Part shown: positions 32,818 to 42,501 of the stretch, in pieces
How the letters are laid out: each line of letters begins with the position of its first letter
Numbering within the stretch: the stretch's first letter is position 1
Assembly: GCF_003864415.1 (NCBI RefSeq)
Contig: NZ_BFFP01000019.1
Coordinates: 1 to 44,353 of the forward strand
Origin: Ligilactobacillus salitolerans
GTDB taxonomy: Bacteria > Bacillota > Bacilli > Lactobacillales > Lactobacillaceae
Direction: 5' to 3'
Length of the DNA: 44,353 bases
The notes under the pieces: model-generated
What the model saw: only the letters and a program-made list of their open reading frames with translations
Database searches by the model: none
Told to the model about the DNA's origin: nothing
Translations under genes and position numbers: made by a program

Positions 32818-33031
32818 AGTTGTTTAGCTACACGTTTAATTTTCTGCCCATCTGAATAAAAAATCGCAGTAGCACGGCACGCTAGCAACAAAGTCAGCAG
32901 AATCCGATGAACACAATGACAAATTTGCATACAAAAGGAAGCAACAATATGCTAACAAGGAAAAAACGGGCCCCTTCAATAATCAGTGTTATTCAATCCA
33001 AGCCACGACTACAAGAATCATTCTGTTAGGA

Positions 33032-34618
33032 TTATATTAAATTGGTTTGTTGTCCAAAATAATCCCCAAACTTGGCCTGTAACTGGCGAAGAAACTGACC
33101 ATGCTCCGCCGTGTTGATATAGATTGCCAAGTTGCTTTTCGCCCGGGTAATTCCAACATAGAACAGATATGACATAATATCTGAATTCACATTGCGAGTA
33201 TCTCGTTCATTATGTTCAAATTGAATATAGTTCCAGTTTCGGTCTCGATACAGACCATAATCAATGTTGAGAATAACATCATCAAACTCCAAACCCTTCG
33301 AAGCAAAAATAGTCATACTTTGACTGTTAATTGTGCTAAGCGAATTGTAAAACTCAACGACTTGTTGCAATCGATCGAAGTCTATCTCATCCAGCCAAGT
33401 CCGAATTCCGAAGATTTCTTTAGAGAATTCTAATCCGGCGTCCAAAAACGCTTGAGTATCAGCCACTCGGCTATTCTTCAGATTTTTCAGTAACTCTTGA
33501 ATCGACACCATGCTGACTGACTGAATAGAATTCAAGGTGAAAATTTGGAAGAGTGCTTGCACTGAACAATAGTTGCTGCCAAAATACAGATTTCCGTATT
33601 TAATCAATAAGCTGACGTATGGGTTTAATTGATCGGTTCTTAAAACTTCTGACCAGTCAATACCTGGTCGAGTATTTCTCGAGGCCCAGCTTCGTATCTG
33701 CTTAGCAAGCCGCCCAAATCCTGCTGCGGTCATCCTCACTGCATTAGTTAAAGAAAGTACGATTGAACCTTCGACCTTCAGCTTTGAGTTGATGATGTTC
33801 ACAAGATCAGGTGTAAGGCTTCCTTTGTGCAAAAATATTTTTGGTTTAATGACTCCGGCATATACAGCTTCTTGCTGTAAATCATCATAGTTACAACGCG
33901 ACTTGTTGAAGAACGCAACCAACTCAGACTGTGAGCGATAGTTATTGGGTAAATAGTATGTCTGAATATCATAGGTTTCGCGCTCAACAATCGACTGAAA
34001 CGATTGCGAATTTAGGTAGATTGATTGAAAAGGATCGCCGTATAAACCAATGGTTACGTAATCCGCCACTTGGTGAAGAAGTGCTTTCAAGAACGGGCCA
34101 TTTGTATCCTGATATTCATCAATAAGAATATAATCATAAGCACTGGATAGAAGTTTGGTAAACCCAGGGACGACATTTAGCGCTTGAACGAATAGTGAGA
34201 TGACGTCATCGTGAGACAGCCAAAGCAGTCCACTTTCGCATTCAAATTGCGGTATGCCCAGTTCTCCGTATCGTACCGCTTTGACATCGTTTAGCGAATA
34301 TTCACTGTTAAGCAAAGCTTTTGGCTCAAAGTCGGTGAGTAATTCTGTATATTCCAATATTCGTCTTGATATGCTACCAAGCACTTTCCAGCAAAAAGAA
34401 TGAATCGTTGCAAGAGTTACCGGCAAACTGCCCAGCCTAGATCTGAGTTCATCAACCGCAGCATTAGAAAAACTAATTGTAGCCACGTTCCTGTGTTCTT
34501 TTACAATTGTGCGAATATCCTCGGCCAGTTGATAAGTCTTGCCAGCGCCAGCAGCGCCTCGGATCTCATAAACACCATTACCCATAGATAAATATCGATT
34601 GTCAGTCCATTTCTGCAA
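33032..34618 (-). CDS. gajB: Gabija GajB, UvrD-like helicase/ATPase
   Basis: A 528-aa superfamily 1 helicase-type protein. Walker A is in GAAGAGKTYQLA (21-32), motif Ia region TISFSNAAVDELRSR, motif II DEYQDT (167-172), motif III FQSIYLN, and the C-terminal FASKGLEFDDVILN plus YVGITRAKSNLAIYIN motif V/VI. Size and partner fit GajB, the helicase-like subunit that senses DNA ends or nucleotide state for GajA. The start is TTG at 34618 (AAAGGA 10 bases upstream), overlapping the gajA end by 17 bases; an internal ATG at 34585 is the alternative. It is the last gene of the island's minus-strand defence run. Confidence 0.85.
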   Translation of the reverse strand: MQKWTDNRYLSMGNGVYEIRGAAGAGKTYQLAEDIRTIVKEHRNVATISFSNAAVDELRSRLGSLPVTLATIHSFCWKVLGSISRRILEYTELLTDFEPKALLNSEYSLNDVKAVRYGELGIPQFECESGLLWLSHDDVISLFVQALNVVPGFTKLLSSAYDYILIDEYQDTNGPFLKALLHQVADYVTIGLYGDPFQSIYLNSQSFQSIVERETYDIQTYYLPNNYRSQSELVAFFNKSRCNYDDLQQEAVYAGVIKPKIFLHKGSLTPDLVNIINSKLKVEGSIVLSLTNAVRMTAAGFGRLAKQIRSWASRNTRPGIDWSEVLRTDQLNPYVSLLIKYGNLYFGSNYCSVQALFQIFTLNSIQSVSMVSIQELLKNLKNSRVADTQAFLDAGLEFSKEIFGIRTWLDEIDFDRLQQVVEFYNSLSTINSQSMTIFASKGLEFDDVILNIDYGLYRDRNWNYIQFEHNERDTRNVNSDIMSYLFYVGITRAKSNLAIYINTAEHGQFLRQLQAKFGDYFGQQTNLI

Positions 34619-36584
34619 GCCAATTCAGTCCTTTCGAGATATATTCTGGCACTGTAAATTTGTCACTAGCAATCAAGTCTAAACTTTCAAGTGCAAAGTC
34701 GGCCTTCCCAGTCCTAAGTAACTTTCCTGGAATATCATTGACGTCGAATGGATTATTGGTGACGGTATTGTCAACGTTAGCTTGAAGCAGTCCAGCTGTT
34801 TTGTATAAATTAAAGTTCTCACGGCTGGCAAAAACCAATGCACTCTCCAACGTTCTCGGCCAAAAATGAAATTCTCCATTATATCCCTGAGTGACAATCA
34901 TAAAATTCTCAAAACCTTTTTCCGGAAATCCCGATGTTGTGCTAACAAGTGGGTACCTGTTGGTGATTGAACTATTTTTCTGTTCTACACTCTCTGAAAA
35001 GTTAATATCTTTAACATGGCTCGTAGGTGCTTCAGATAGATAACGAAGATTCCCATTGGTCGTAGTCAGATCACTGCCAGCTAACAAATCATTCGATCCT
35101 GGACTTCGCTGATAATCGAGATCAGTGATGAGCAATATTTTTTCAAACCGAAGATCGCTAAGTGCGTCTCTCAATCCTGAAAATGCTGTCCCAACAGGAA
35201 TAAAAGCAATTTTTTCAGCTAGTAATGACGGTGCCTGCTTACGCATAAGTGCAGTAAGTATTAAGCGTTCAGCATTGCCTTCATATGCAATTAGCTTGTC
35301 AGCAAAAAGTAACTCAGCATTATAATTTAAAAGTATTTTTTTCAACTTATCACGAGAATTACTATTTGATCCACCAATCGAGTCCCAATTGATAAAGTAG
35401 CTTGTATCTCCTTGGCGGCGACCGATAACAATTTCAAAATTCGATTCAAATGCTGAGACAGCAACCTCGGAAGAATGAGATATTATCAATAACTGACATG
35501 AAACACCTAATTTGTTTGCCTCATCCTTGATGAAATCACGAATCTGTTGCACAAAAATATGTTGAAGCTGGGGGTGAGTGAACGCTTCCGGTTCCTCAAT
35601 CACAAAGAAAACTGGATTTGTTAATCCCAGTCTATTCATTTTTGCAAATTGTGCGGATATTCGTGCCAAAATATTATATATATTTTGGTATCCCAGCCCC
35701 TGCGCACTCAGGGGTAACTCGAAGCCCGCGAGCTCTCCAAAACTTTGCGCAATACGAACCTTAGGACTTGATAACCACTCATCAATAGTGAGAATTGCCC
35801 GTAAGGGATTTTTGGGGTCACGTGGATAAGCGAACGCTTTTAATCGTTGCTGAAAAGGCTCTAATTTATCGGCAACAACTGCATCAATATCATCCTGCGT
35901 TTTCATGAAGGTTTCTTTTACATCAACACTATCGTCAAGAATCTTAGCAACACTTTCAGAAAACTGATTTGCAGTAGCTTCTTCACTACCCGTTCTTCCA
36001 GAGTTAAGATAACGAAATGCAGCAATCGGACAAAGCAAAATATCTCCTGGTCTTAAGTTATCCAGACCGTGCGTCAGTGGTAAATACTTTTGTAATCGTA
36101 CCATTGATGGTAATGCCGTCTGCCGCCCCTTGGTAAAATCCTCAGGCGACCCAATCCAAACCTCACGAATCAATAAATCCGGTAGTTCCTTAACGCTCTT
36201 AACCGACTGATATTTGGGGTAATTAGCATCCGGGATTGAATATCTAACAACAATTCTCGTACATCCGTTATCTGAAATATCTGAGAGCAAGGACCAGTAG
36301 TCACTGTTTAGATCACTCCATTGATACGTCACAGACATTTCAATAGAGTCTGACTCCGAAAGATTAGCCGGCGTGTCGCGATTCTTCATCATCTTAATCA
36401 ACAATTGCATGTTGATGTCAGAGAGTTTCAATCCTCTGTCAAAAACCTCGAATGCCTCAAATAGACTACTTTTTCCTATGTTGTTCTTACCGAGCAAGAT
36501 TGTCCATTTTCCAAGGCAGATACTACTACTCTTAATTGAACGAAAATTTTTAATCTTCAATTCTGAAATTTCAAGTTCCATCAT
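34602..36584 (-). CDS. gajA: Gabija GajA, OLD-like ATPase/TOPRIM nuclease
   Basis: A 660-aa protein. The ABC-type ATPase has KIKNFRSI, Walker A GKNNIGKSS (32-40), QGLGYQN signature and Walker B FFVIEEPEA (326-334), with the H-loop LLIISHSSE. The C-terminal TOPRIM nuclease has E435 in YEGNAER and the D488/D490 pair in ITDLD. This is the OLD-family layout of GajA, which nicks phage DNA when nucleotide levels fall. Directly followed by a UvrD-like gene, it forms a Gabija system. It is longer than the roughly 580-aa reference GajA (recalled). ATG ATG start; the first ATG is used. Expected to abort or block phage infection. Confidence 0.88.
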   Translation of the reverse strand: MMELEISELKIKNFRSIKSSSICLGKWTILLGKNNIGKSSLFEAFEVFDRGLKLSDINMQLLIKMMKNRDTPANLSESDSIEMSVTYQWSDLNSDYWSLLSDISDNGCTRIVVRYSIPDANYPKYQSVKSVKELPDLLIREVWIGSPEDFTKGRQTALPSMVRLQKYLPLTHGLDNLRPGDILLCPIAAFRYLNSGRTGSEEATANQFSESVAKILDDSVDVKETFMKTQDDIDAVVADKLEPFQQRLKAFAYPRDPKNPLRAILTIDEWLSSPKVRIAQSFGELAGFELPLSAQGLGYQNIYNILARISAQFAKMNRLGLTNPVFFVIEEPEAFTHPQLQHIFVQQIRDFIKDEANKLGVSCQLLIISHSSEVAVSAFESNFEIVIGRRQGDTSYFINWDSIGGSNSNSRDKLKKILLNYNAELLFADKLIAYEGNAERLILTALMRKQAPSLLAEKIAFIPVGTAFSGLRDALSDLRFEKILLITDLDYQRSPGSNDLLAGSDLTTTNGNLRYLSEAPTSHVKDINFSESVEQKNSSITNRYPLVSTTSGFPEKGFENFMIVTQGYNGEFHFWPRTLESALVFASRENFNLYKTAGLLQANVDNTVTNNPFDVNDIPGKLLRTGKADFALESLDLIASDKFTVPEYISKGLNWLAEMD

Positions 36585-36707
36585 TTAACCCCGATTGAAG
36601 AATCCTACGAACATTCCTATCGCTGGTGCTGATACGCGTGTTATTAGTATTCCTGCTTTCCAAAGCTAGTGTTTACTCCGCTAATTTCCCACAACAGCTT
36701 GAACACT

Positions 36708-37952
36708 TCACATTATTTTGAGATGATTCTCAATCGATTTACAAAAGTATTTGCAAACTAAATCATCAACGTTTCCGTCGTAAGTAAACGATTCTCCCGT
36801 GGCATCGGAAATTGCGGTAATGAACATCCCGAGATAATCCAAGTCAGTTCGATAATCTTCACATGGAGTATTAAACTCTGGAGCGATATAAATAAACAAC
36901 TTTTCACCTTCTAGGTACTGTTTCATTTCAAAGTACGGTAAATACGATTTGAATATTTGCCTAATATCTAAACTGACTATATCATTGAACGGAATATCGT
37001 CATTTGGATATTCTTTCCAGAATAATGTCAAAACTTCCACAAACCTTTCAAAAATCACCGTCTTCACTTGAACAGAAACTTCGTTATTCAAATTCACATA
37101 CTCTAGTAGTTTCTGCATCCCAAAGCCATACCAGTGAACTTCACCTCGTTCAACAAGTACACCACTACGTCGATCTTTTTTGGTTAGTGTAAACACTTTG
37201 CTGAAATCAATTCTATAATTATCAAAATCGATGATGTGTTCGAGAATTTCCTTGTTGAGTTGGTGCGATGGGCCATCTGGTAAGCTAACCCCTTCAAGCG
37301 CATCCAGAAAATGTTCCACCTCACACAGAACAATATTTCGAATCGAACTTGCCCATAGGTATATCCACTGATCTAAGTTGTCATCATTATTAGCTTTGTA
37401 ATCAACCTCTGCACGATGCTGAACAGCTTGTCGATCGTGTTTATCACTTGACATAATGATGCAATAATCTGCATCGGAAGCGCTATTATCAAAGTACCAA
37501 GAATGAGATCTTTCCGTATTTTGCAGAATTCGCCACAACTGATTATCTCTATATTCATTCGTATTCGGTAGACTTATCGGATTTATGTTCTCACCCGAAT
37601 GAACGATCAGCGTTCTGATATCATTTAGCCATTTAAATTCCGTTGATATTTTGTATGTTGATCCCCAAAGTTGACTCAATGTCTGCATTGAGTTTGCAAG
37701 TCGATAAAACGTGTTTGCAAAGTGATCTGCCTCGGGCGTCGCATTGTCTTCAGGAGTAGACGCGCCTAAGAAATCACTAGGTAACTCTTCAAAGTATTCA
37801 ATTGATCCTCTAATAAAATTTATCATCGGTGCCTGCGTATTCGTATACGCTTCTGGAATGGCAATGCGAACAGCCTGAACTTCCAACCGTTCAACCAAGT
37901 TTTCGGATTTTCCTAAAAAAGGACTTTGCTCCTTTAAGAAAAGTTCGTTCAA
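36708..37952 (-). CDS. Unknown 414-aa protein with HEPN-like R-x4-H motif, defence-island resident
   Basis: I do not recognise this protein. It is soluble, without a signal peptide or membrane helix. A helical N-terminal stretch (about 75-125) ends in WLNDIRTLIVHSGEN: R113 and H118 form R-x4-H, closely like the RNVLVH-type motif of HEPN ribonucleases. The rest (about 160-414) has a HWYGFGMQKLLEYVNL segment and an acidic, aromatic C-terminus, giving no known domain. The TTG start at 37952 has GGAGGG about 7 bases before. It sits between the type I restriction genes and gajA, all co-oriented. A nucleic acid-targeting defence role is inferred only from the motif and place. Confidence 0.6.
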   Translation of the reverse strand: MNELFLKEQSPFLGKSENLVERLEVQAVRIAIPEAYTNTQAPMINFIRGSIEYFEELPSDFLGASTPEDNATPEADHFANTFYRLANSMQTLSQLWGSTYKISTEFKWLNDIRTLIVHSGENINPISLPNTNEYRDNQLWRILQNTERSHSWYFDNSASDADYCIIMSSDKHDRQAVQHRAEVDYKANNDDNLDQWIYLWASSIRNIVLCEVEHFLDALEGVSLPDGPSHQLNKEILEHIIDFDNYRIDFSKVFTLTKKDRRSGVLVERGEVHWYGFGMQKLLEYVNLNNEVSVQVKTVIFERFVEVLTLFWKEYPNDDIPFNDIVSLDIRQIFKSYLPYFEMKQYLEGEKLFIYIAPEFNTPCEDYRTDLDYLGMFITAISDATGESFTYDGNVDDLVCKYFCKSIENHLKIM

Positions 37953-37984
37953 AAAAAGCCCTCCGTCTCTGAAATCTGTTCGTC

Positions 37985-38105
37985 AACTCATTAGCTTCTT
38001 CAGCAATCACGACTGCTTGATCCACTGTTAGAACAAGAATATCATGATTTCTGAAGTTGGCAGCGGTACTGGCAACTCTTCGGTGCTGATTAGGTTACTG
38101 CGCTG
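37985..38105 (-). pseudogene. Fossil of a second hsdR gene
   Basis: The minus strand of this gap resembles 38945-39065 inside hsdR. Shared stretches on the plus strand are ACTGCTTGATCC, TTTCTGAAGTTG-like and GGTGCTGAT(T/C)AGGTT. It would encode HDILVLTVDQAVVIAEEA, comparable with HALVVTTDQAVAIAGEV in HsdR (about residues 765-805), but with indels and no open frame. It is a degraded piece of a diverged paralogue and ends just before the 414-aa gene. Confidence 0.7.
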
Positions 38106-38210
38106 TAAAGCCTCTGGCACCGTTGGGAATGGTAGTTGTCCCTCTTACGGTCATAGCTGTGAAGCCGATACAATCCGCATATCTCTCAAGTTCTGATTCG
38201 TACCATGTTG

Positions 38211-41200
38211 CTACGAATTAGAACCACTTTCATTGAACGCCATCTTCTCAGCCTGCTCAACAACAGTCTCCACCGCAGACTTTGTAAAATCAGGCGGATA
38301 CCCATACTTGCGCAACAATCTCTTAACAGCGATTCGCATGCTTGCCCGAGCCGACTCGCGCTGTACCCAGTCAGTCCGCTGTGCAGAATCACGCACTTCT
38401 TTAACTAGAGCTTTGGCAATCTCTTGTAGCTTATCAGCTCCGAGTTCTTCAGCTGCACGTTTTTCATCGGCTAGTACATCATAGAATGCTTTTTCCTCAA
38501 TGGATAGCCCCAAATCTTGGCCGTCAGTCTCCGCAGCCTGCATGGTCTTAGCGAGCTCAATAAGCTTACGAATCACTAATTCAGTGGTCACGCCACGTTG
38601 GTTGTACGCGTCTAATGATGCCTCCAACATATCGCCGAACTTACGCGACTGAACTAAGTTTACCTTGGTCATCGCTTTGATTTTGCCTTTAAGTAACCGT
38701 TCAAGCAACTTCATCGCTAGACTCTTCTCTGGCATCTGCCCAACGCTGTCCAGAAAATCTTCAGATAGTAAACTTAACTCCGGTCGCTCTAATCCGAGCT
38801 CTTCGTACAAATCAATAGGTTTCTCTGCCAAAACAGACTGATTAACCAGTTGATCTAGCTTCAGGTTTAACTGACTGTTGCCAATCTTACGTCGCGAATC
38901 ACTGGCGGTTTGCATCAGCTTAACCAACGCATTCTTAACAGCAACAAAGAAGCCTACCTCACCGGCAATGGCAACTGCTTGATCCGTCGTAACGACCAAC
39001 GCATGTGCTTTCTGAAGTTGAACAACGGTATCGGCAAACTTGCGCTGCTGATCAGGTTGCAACATTGCGACAGCATTTAGCACCGTGCGGAACGCCTTTT
39101 GGCTCTTCTTACGATCATCGCTGATGAAGTCACTGTAATCAACATGATACAAGTAGTCGTTCGTGATGATGTCGTATTTCTCCTTCATCAACATGACAGC
39201 CTTGTCCACGTTAATTCCAGTCTGTTCTTGGTCCGAATCAGAGTATTGTTGCAACGCTGCCTTCAGACTGTCAGCAATACCGATGTAGTCAACGATTAAG
39301 CCTCCGTCTTTATCTTTGAAGACGCGGTTAACACGGGCGATGGCTTGCATCAGGTTGTGACCATGCATTGGCTTATCGATGTACATTGTATTAACTGCTG
39401 GCGCATCAAATCCAGTCAGCCACATGTCTACCACAATGACTACTTGAAGCTCATCTTGGTCGTCTTTCATTCGCTGTTGCAATTTACGACGATCAGCAGC
39501 ATTCGTATGATGCTTAGCAAGTTCCGGCCCATCAGAAGCAGCGTCGGAGGTCATTATGACCTTGATTTTGCCCTTCATCAAATCATCAGAATGCCAATCT
39601 GGACGCAACTTGATAATCTCATCGTAAAGCTTCACCGCGTTCCGCCGTGACATTTCAACGATAATTGACTTACCGAACTCCTGCGCTCGACGCGCCTCAA
39701 AATGCTTTACAAAGTGCTTCGCCAGAACTTCTAAGCGACCCTTCGTACCAGCCAGTCGCTCCAGCTTGGTAAACTCAGCGCGGCGTTTCTGTTCTTCGGT
39801 TTGCTCGCCAGCATTGTAGACCCCTGCTTCTTCCATCACCATTTCGTACTTATGCTGTACCTGTGGATCGAGATCTAGCGGGATGATGTGGTTCTCGTAG
39901 TAAATCCGTACGGTTGCGTGGTCACGCACCGCGGCAGACATATCGTATACATCGATGTAGTCACCAAATACACCACGCGTCGACTTGTCACTGAAGTCAA
40001 TCGGCGTGCCGGTAAACCCGATAAACGACGCGTTAGGTAATGCTTCTCGCATGTACTGCGCATAACCATACTTCACCCCATTTTTGGTGAATTTCGCCTT
40101 CAACCCATACTGCGAACGGTGCGCTTCGTCAGAGATCACAATGATGTCAGACCGTGTATTGAGAACCGGCATTCTATCCTCGTTTTCTTCAGGTGCGAAC
40201 TTCTGAATAGTGGAAAAGACAATGCCACCACCCTTACGCTCCAATAAGTCACGAACTTCCGTGCGCGATTTTGCCTGCGTTGGCGTCTGCCGCAGATAAT
40301 CATGCGCCGCGGCAAAAGTCTGCCCTAATTGGTCATCGAGATCATTGCGGTCATTCACAACCAGAATCGTTGGATTGCCCAGCTTGCGACTGACAATCCC
40401 CGAGAAGAACACCATTGATAGGGACTTGCCAGAACCCTGTGTATGCCAAACCACCCCAATACGATTGCTATCAGGATCTTGAAGTGTCTTAGCCGCAGCT
40501 TCAACCGCCTTGTTGACCATGTAGTATTGATGGTAGGCAGCGAGAATCTTGAAAGTCTTCGCCCCATCAGTCTCAAAGATGATGAAGTTTTGAATCAGGT
40601 CTAATACAACGTCACGCTTCATCATGTTATTGATTAACGTCTCCATTGCATAGACATCCAACTGCTTGTCATCGCGCTGCTCAGGTGAACGCCATTGCAT
40701 GAAGCGATCGAAACCCGCAGACAGGGAACCCGTTTGCGCATTCACCCCGTCGCTAATGACAAGAATTTCGTTGTAGGCCATGTAGTCAGAAATATCTTGC
40801 TTGTAGGTCTGTAACTGGTTAAACGCGTCTTCAATTCCTACATTAGCATTGGCCTGGTTCTTAAGTTCAAACGTCACAAGTGGCAAGCCATTGATAAATA
40901 TCGTAATATCTGGCCGCCTCTTACGCTCACCTTGCTCCATCGTAAACTGGTTGGTCACTACAAAATCATTGGCATCCACATTATCGAAATCGATTGGTTT
41001 AAGCACATAGGTGTGGTCTTGCCCACCTTCAGTAACCTTAACCTTCGCACCCTCAATGATTAGCTTGTGTAGTTGATGGTTGTTTGCCATCAAGTCAGGG
41101 CCATCCGTCACCAAATAAAACTGGCGGACTGCCTCCTTATAGATAGCATTCTTCAGTCCTGGTGTATTGTGTTCCAACGCGTCACGTAAACGCTGGTGCA

Positions 41201-41360
41201 AAATCACCTGCTTGTGGTCATTATCACGCTCGGCATCAATGACATTATTGGGGTCTTTATAGCTTTCACTGCGGTAATCTTGATACCCTAAGGATACCAG
41301 CGCATCAATTGCCTCAAGCTCAACATCCTGTTCGTTTGTAAATGATTTGGTGTTAGGCAT
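38211..41360 (-). CDS. hsdR: Type I restriction enzyme, HsdR (motor and endonuclease) subunit
   Basis: A 1049-aa protein. An N-terminal PD-(D/E)xK nuclease has PDITIF and FELKNQ (D151, E165, K167). The SF2 translocase has Walker A HTQGSGKS (306-313), DEAH (411-414), FIGFTGTPI and a C-terminal helicase lobe with VVIVVDMWLTGFDAPAVNTMYIDKPM and IARVNR. The C-terminal part is the HsdM-interacting helical region. Full length for the family. The ATG overlaps the hsdS end by eight bases, so translation is probably coupled. It cuts unmodified DNA after translocation. Confidence 0.96.
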   Translation of the reverse strand: MPNTKSFTNEQDVELEAIDALVSLGYQDYRSESYKDPNNVIDAERDNDHKQVILHQRLRDALEHNTPGLKNAIYKEAVRQFYLVTDGPDLMANNHQLHKLIIEGAKVKVTEGGQDHTYVLKPIDFDNVDANDFVVTNQFTMEQGERKRRPDITIFINGLPLVTFELKNQANANVGIEDAFNQLQTYKQDISDYMAYNEILVISDGVNAQTGSLSAGFDRFMQWRSPEQRDDKQLDVYAMETLINNMMKRDVVLDLIQNFIIFETDGAKTFKILAAYHQYYMVNKAVEAAAKTLQDPDSNRIGVVWHTQGSGKSLSMVFFSGIVSRKLGNPTILVVNDRNDLDDQLGQTFAAAHDYLRQTPTQAKSRTEVRDLLERKGGGIVFSTIQKFAPEENEDRMPVLNTRSDIIVISDEAHRSQYGLKAKFTKNGVKYGYAQYMREALPNASFIGFTGTPIDFSDKSTRGVFGDYIDVYDMSAAVRDHATVRIYYENHIIPLDLDPQVQHKYEMVMEEAGVYNAGEQTEEQKRRAEFTKLERLAGTKGRLEVLAKHFVKHFEARRAQEFGKSIIVEMSRRNAVKLYDEIIKLRPDWHSDDLMKGKIKVIMTSDAASDGPELAKHHTNAADRRKLQQRMKDDQDELQVVIVVDMWLTGFDAPAVNTMYIDKPMHGHNLMQAIARVNRVFKDKDGGLIVDYIGIADSLKAALQQYSDSDQEQTGINVDKAVMLMKEKYDIITNDYLYHVDYSDFISDDRKKSQKAFRTVLNAVAMLQPDQQRKFADTVVQLQKAHALVVTTDQAVAIAGEVGFFVAVKNALVKLMQTASDSRRKIGNSQLNLKLDQLVNQSVLAEKPIDLYEELGLERPELSLLSEDFLDSVGQMPEKSLAMKLLERLLKGKIKAMTKVNLVQSRKFGDMLEASLDAYNQRGVTTELVIRKLIELAKTMQAAETDGQDLGLSIEEKAFYDVLADEKRAAEELGADKLQEIAKALVKEVRDSAQRTDWVQRESARASMRIAVKRLLRKYGYPPDFTKSAVETVVEQAEKMAFNESGSNS

Positions 41361-42501
41361 TATTCATCACCGTTTCGATATTTGAGAGATCGATGTCACC
41401 AGCCAGTAGCCTAGGTAGTAAAAGCTCACGCAGTTGAGTCAATTCCTCATTCTGTTTCTGATTTTGGTATATCTGCTGCATGAGTGGTGACGCAAATTCA
41501 TGGAACTTCTTTATTGTGATATTGCTGAAATCCGGTGCAGCATAAGTTTCAAACTCTCTCCGTGAAATATTTAGATAAACGCTTCCTGTAGAAGCACGAG
41601 CAAAATAACTAAATGCATCTTCCATAATAAAATAAAGCAGCTCATCTGACTTATAACTCAGAGCACGGGCCAACCCAGTACCTCTTCCTATTGCATATCG
41701 ATTGAAGACCTTTGTAGTTAGACCGATTGTCGCACGAACGCCAAATACATAATCACCCGGTTCAGTAACCTTTTTAGGGTCTGAGGTGTATTTAGATGGG
41801 TTGATGCCACCACGAAAATCAGCCGCACCATTCAACAATGGTGTTCCTTCCCCGTTTTGATTATATGTATCCCCCTTTGGGGATTGTCCCATAATCAATG
41901 TAGCAATATTAGAAAGCTCAGTTGTTGCACTGCATGCCTGCTTAAACTTATCGAATTGAAGACGGCATACCTTCAGCAAATTATCGTTAATCTGCAGATT
42001 AAGCGCAATTTTGGCGTCTATGGAATTAAGGAAAAACACTACTTGTTTTTGAACATCAAGTGGTGGTAACTTAAATTCGTAGCTACTAACGGCTTCATTC
42101 TGAACACGCTGACGCCCAGACGTACCAGTCATTGACTGAATAGCAACCTGCCGGAAATCATCGGACGTAGCAATATAGTACAGATATTCTTCATCCAATA
42201 CATTTTTGTCGGCTCGCAATACGATAAACTCTGTTGAACCAAAGGCAACTTCATTCGATTCTAGTATGTCAACGTATGATGTTTTTCCATTTTCAAGTGA
42301 TGGAGTAATACGAGCCACTAACGTATCACCATTTTGAAACTTCACTCCCCCAGAATACTTTTCAAAGCTATAACTATCAATCTTCTTTTGGAAAGGTGTC
42401 AGAGCCTCCATTGGAATTTTTCGTGCCACTTCATTTTTTTCAAGTCGTAGCCGTGGGTTAATTACAGCAACGTCGCCAAGTTTTACTAATTTAGTCCCCA
42501 T
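41353..42501 (-). CDS. hsdS: Type I restriction enzyme, HsdS specificity subunit
   Basis: A 382-aa two-target-domain protein. TRD1 (about 10-145) is followed by the conserved coiled-coil spacer (PPLDVQKQVVFFLNSIDAKIALNLQIN), TRD2 (about 205-340) and a second coiled-coil with QNEELTQLRELLLPRLLAGDIDLS. The two half-site recognition domains define the methylated and cut sequence, which cannot be deduced here. The start overlaps the hsdM stop: ATG 42501 is preferred over an in-frame TTG at 42507. No inverted repeats or spare hsdS genes for shuffling were seen. Confidence 0.94.
   Translation of the reverse strand: MGTKLVKLGDVAVINPRLRLEKNEVARKIPMEALTPFQKKIDSYSFEKYSGGVKFQNGDTLVARITPSLENGKTSYVDILESNEVAFGSTEFIVLRADKNVLDEEYLYYIATSDDFRQVAIQSMTGTSGRQRVQNEAVSSYEFKLPPLDVQKQVVFFLNSIDAKIALNLQINDNLLKVCRLQFDKFKQACSATTELSNIATLIMGQSPKGDTYNQNGEGTPLLNGAADFRGGINPSKYTSDPKKVTEPGDYVFGVRATIGLTTKVFNRYAIGRGTGLARALSYKSDELLYFIMEDAFSYFARASTGSVYLNISRREFETYAAPDFSNITIKKFHEFASPLMQQIYQNQKQNEELTQLRELLLPRLLAGDIDLSNIETVMNNA

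Noticed and set aside
32949-33029. 26-codon ORF with a weak AAGGAA site beyond gajB
   Set aside because: A basic peptide without helix or family features; it lies downstream of gajB on the other strand with no promoter or terminator of its own.
41353-42501. Phase-variable hsdS with shuffling partners
   Set aside because: There is only one hsdS and no invertible repeats or recombinase beside it in the window.
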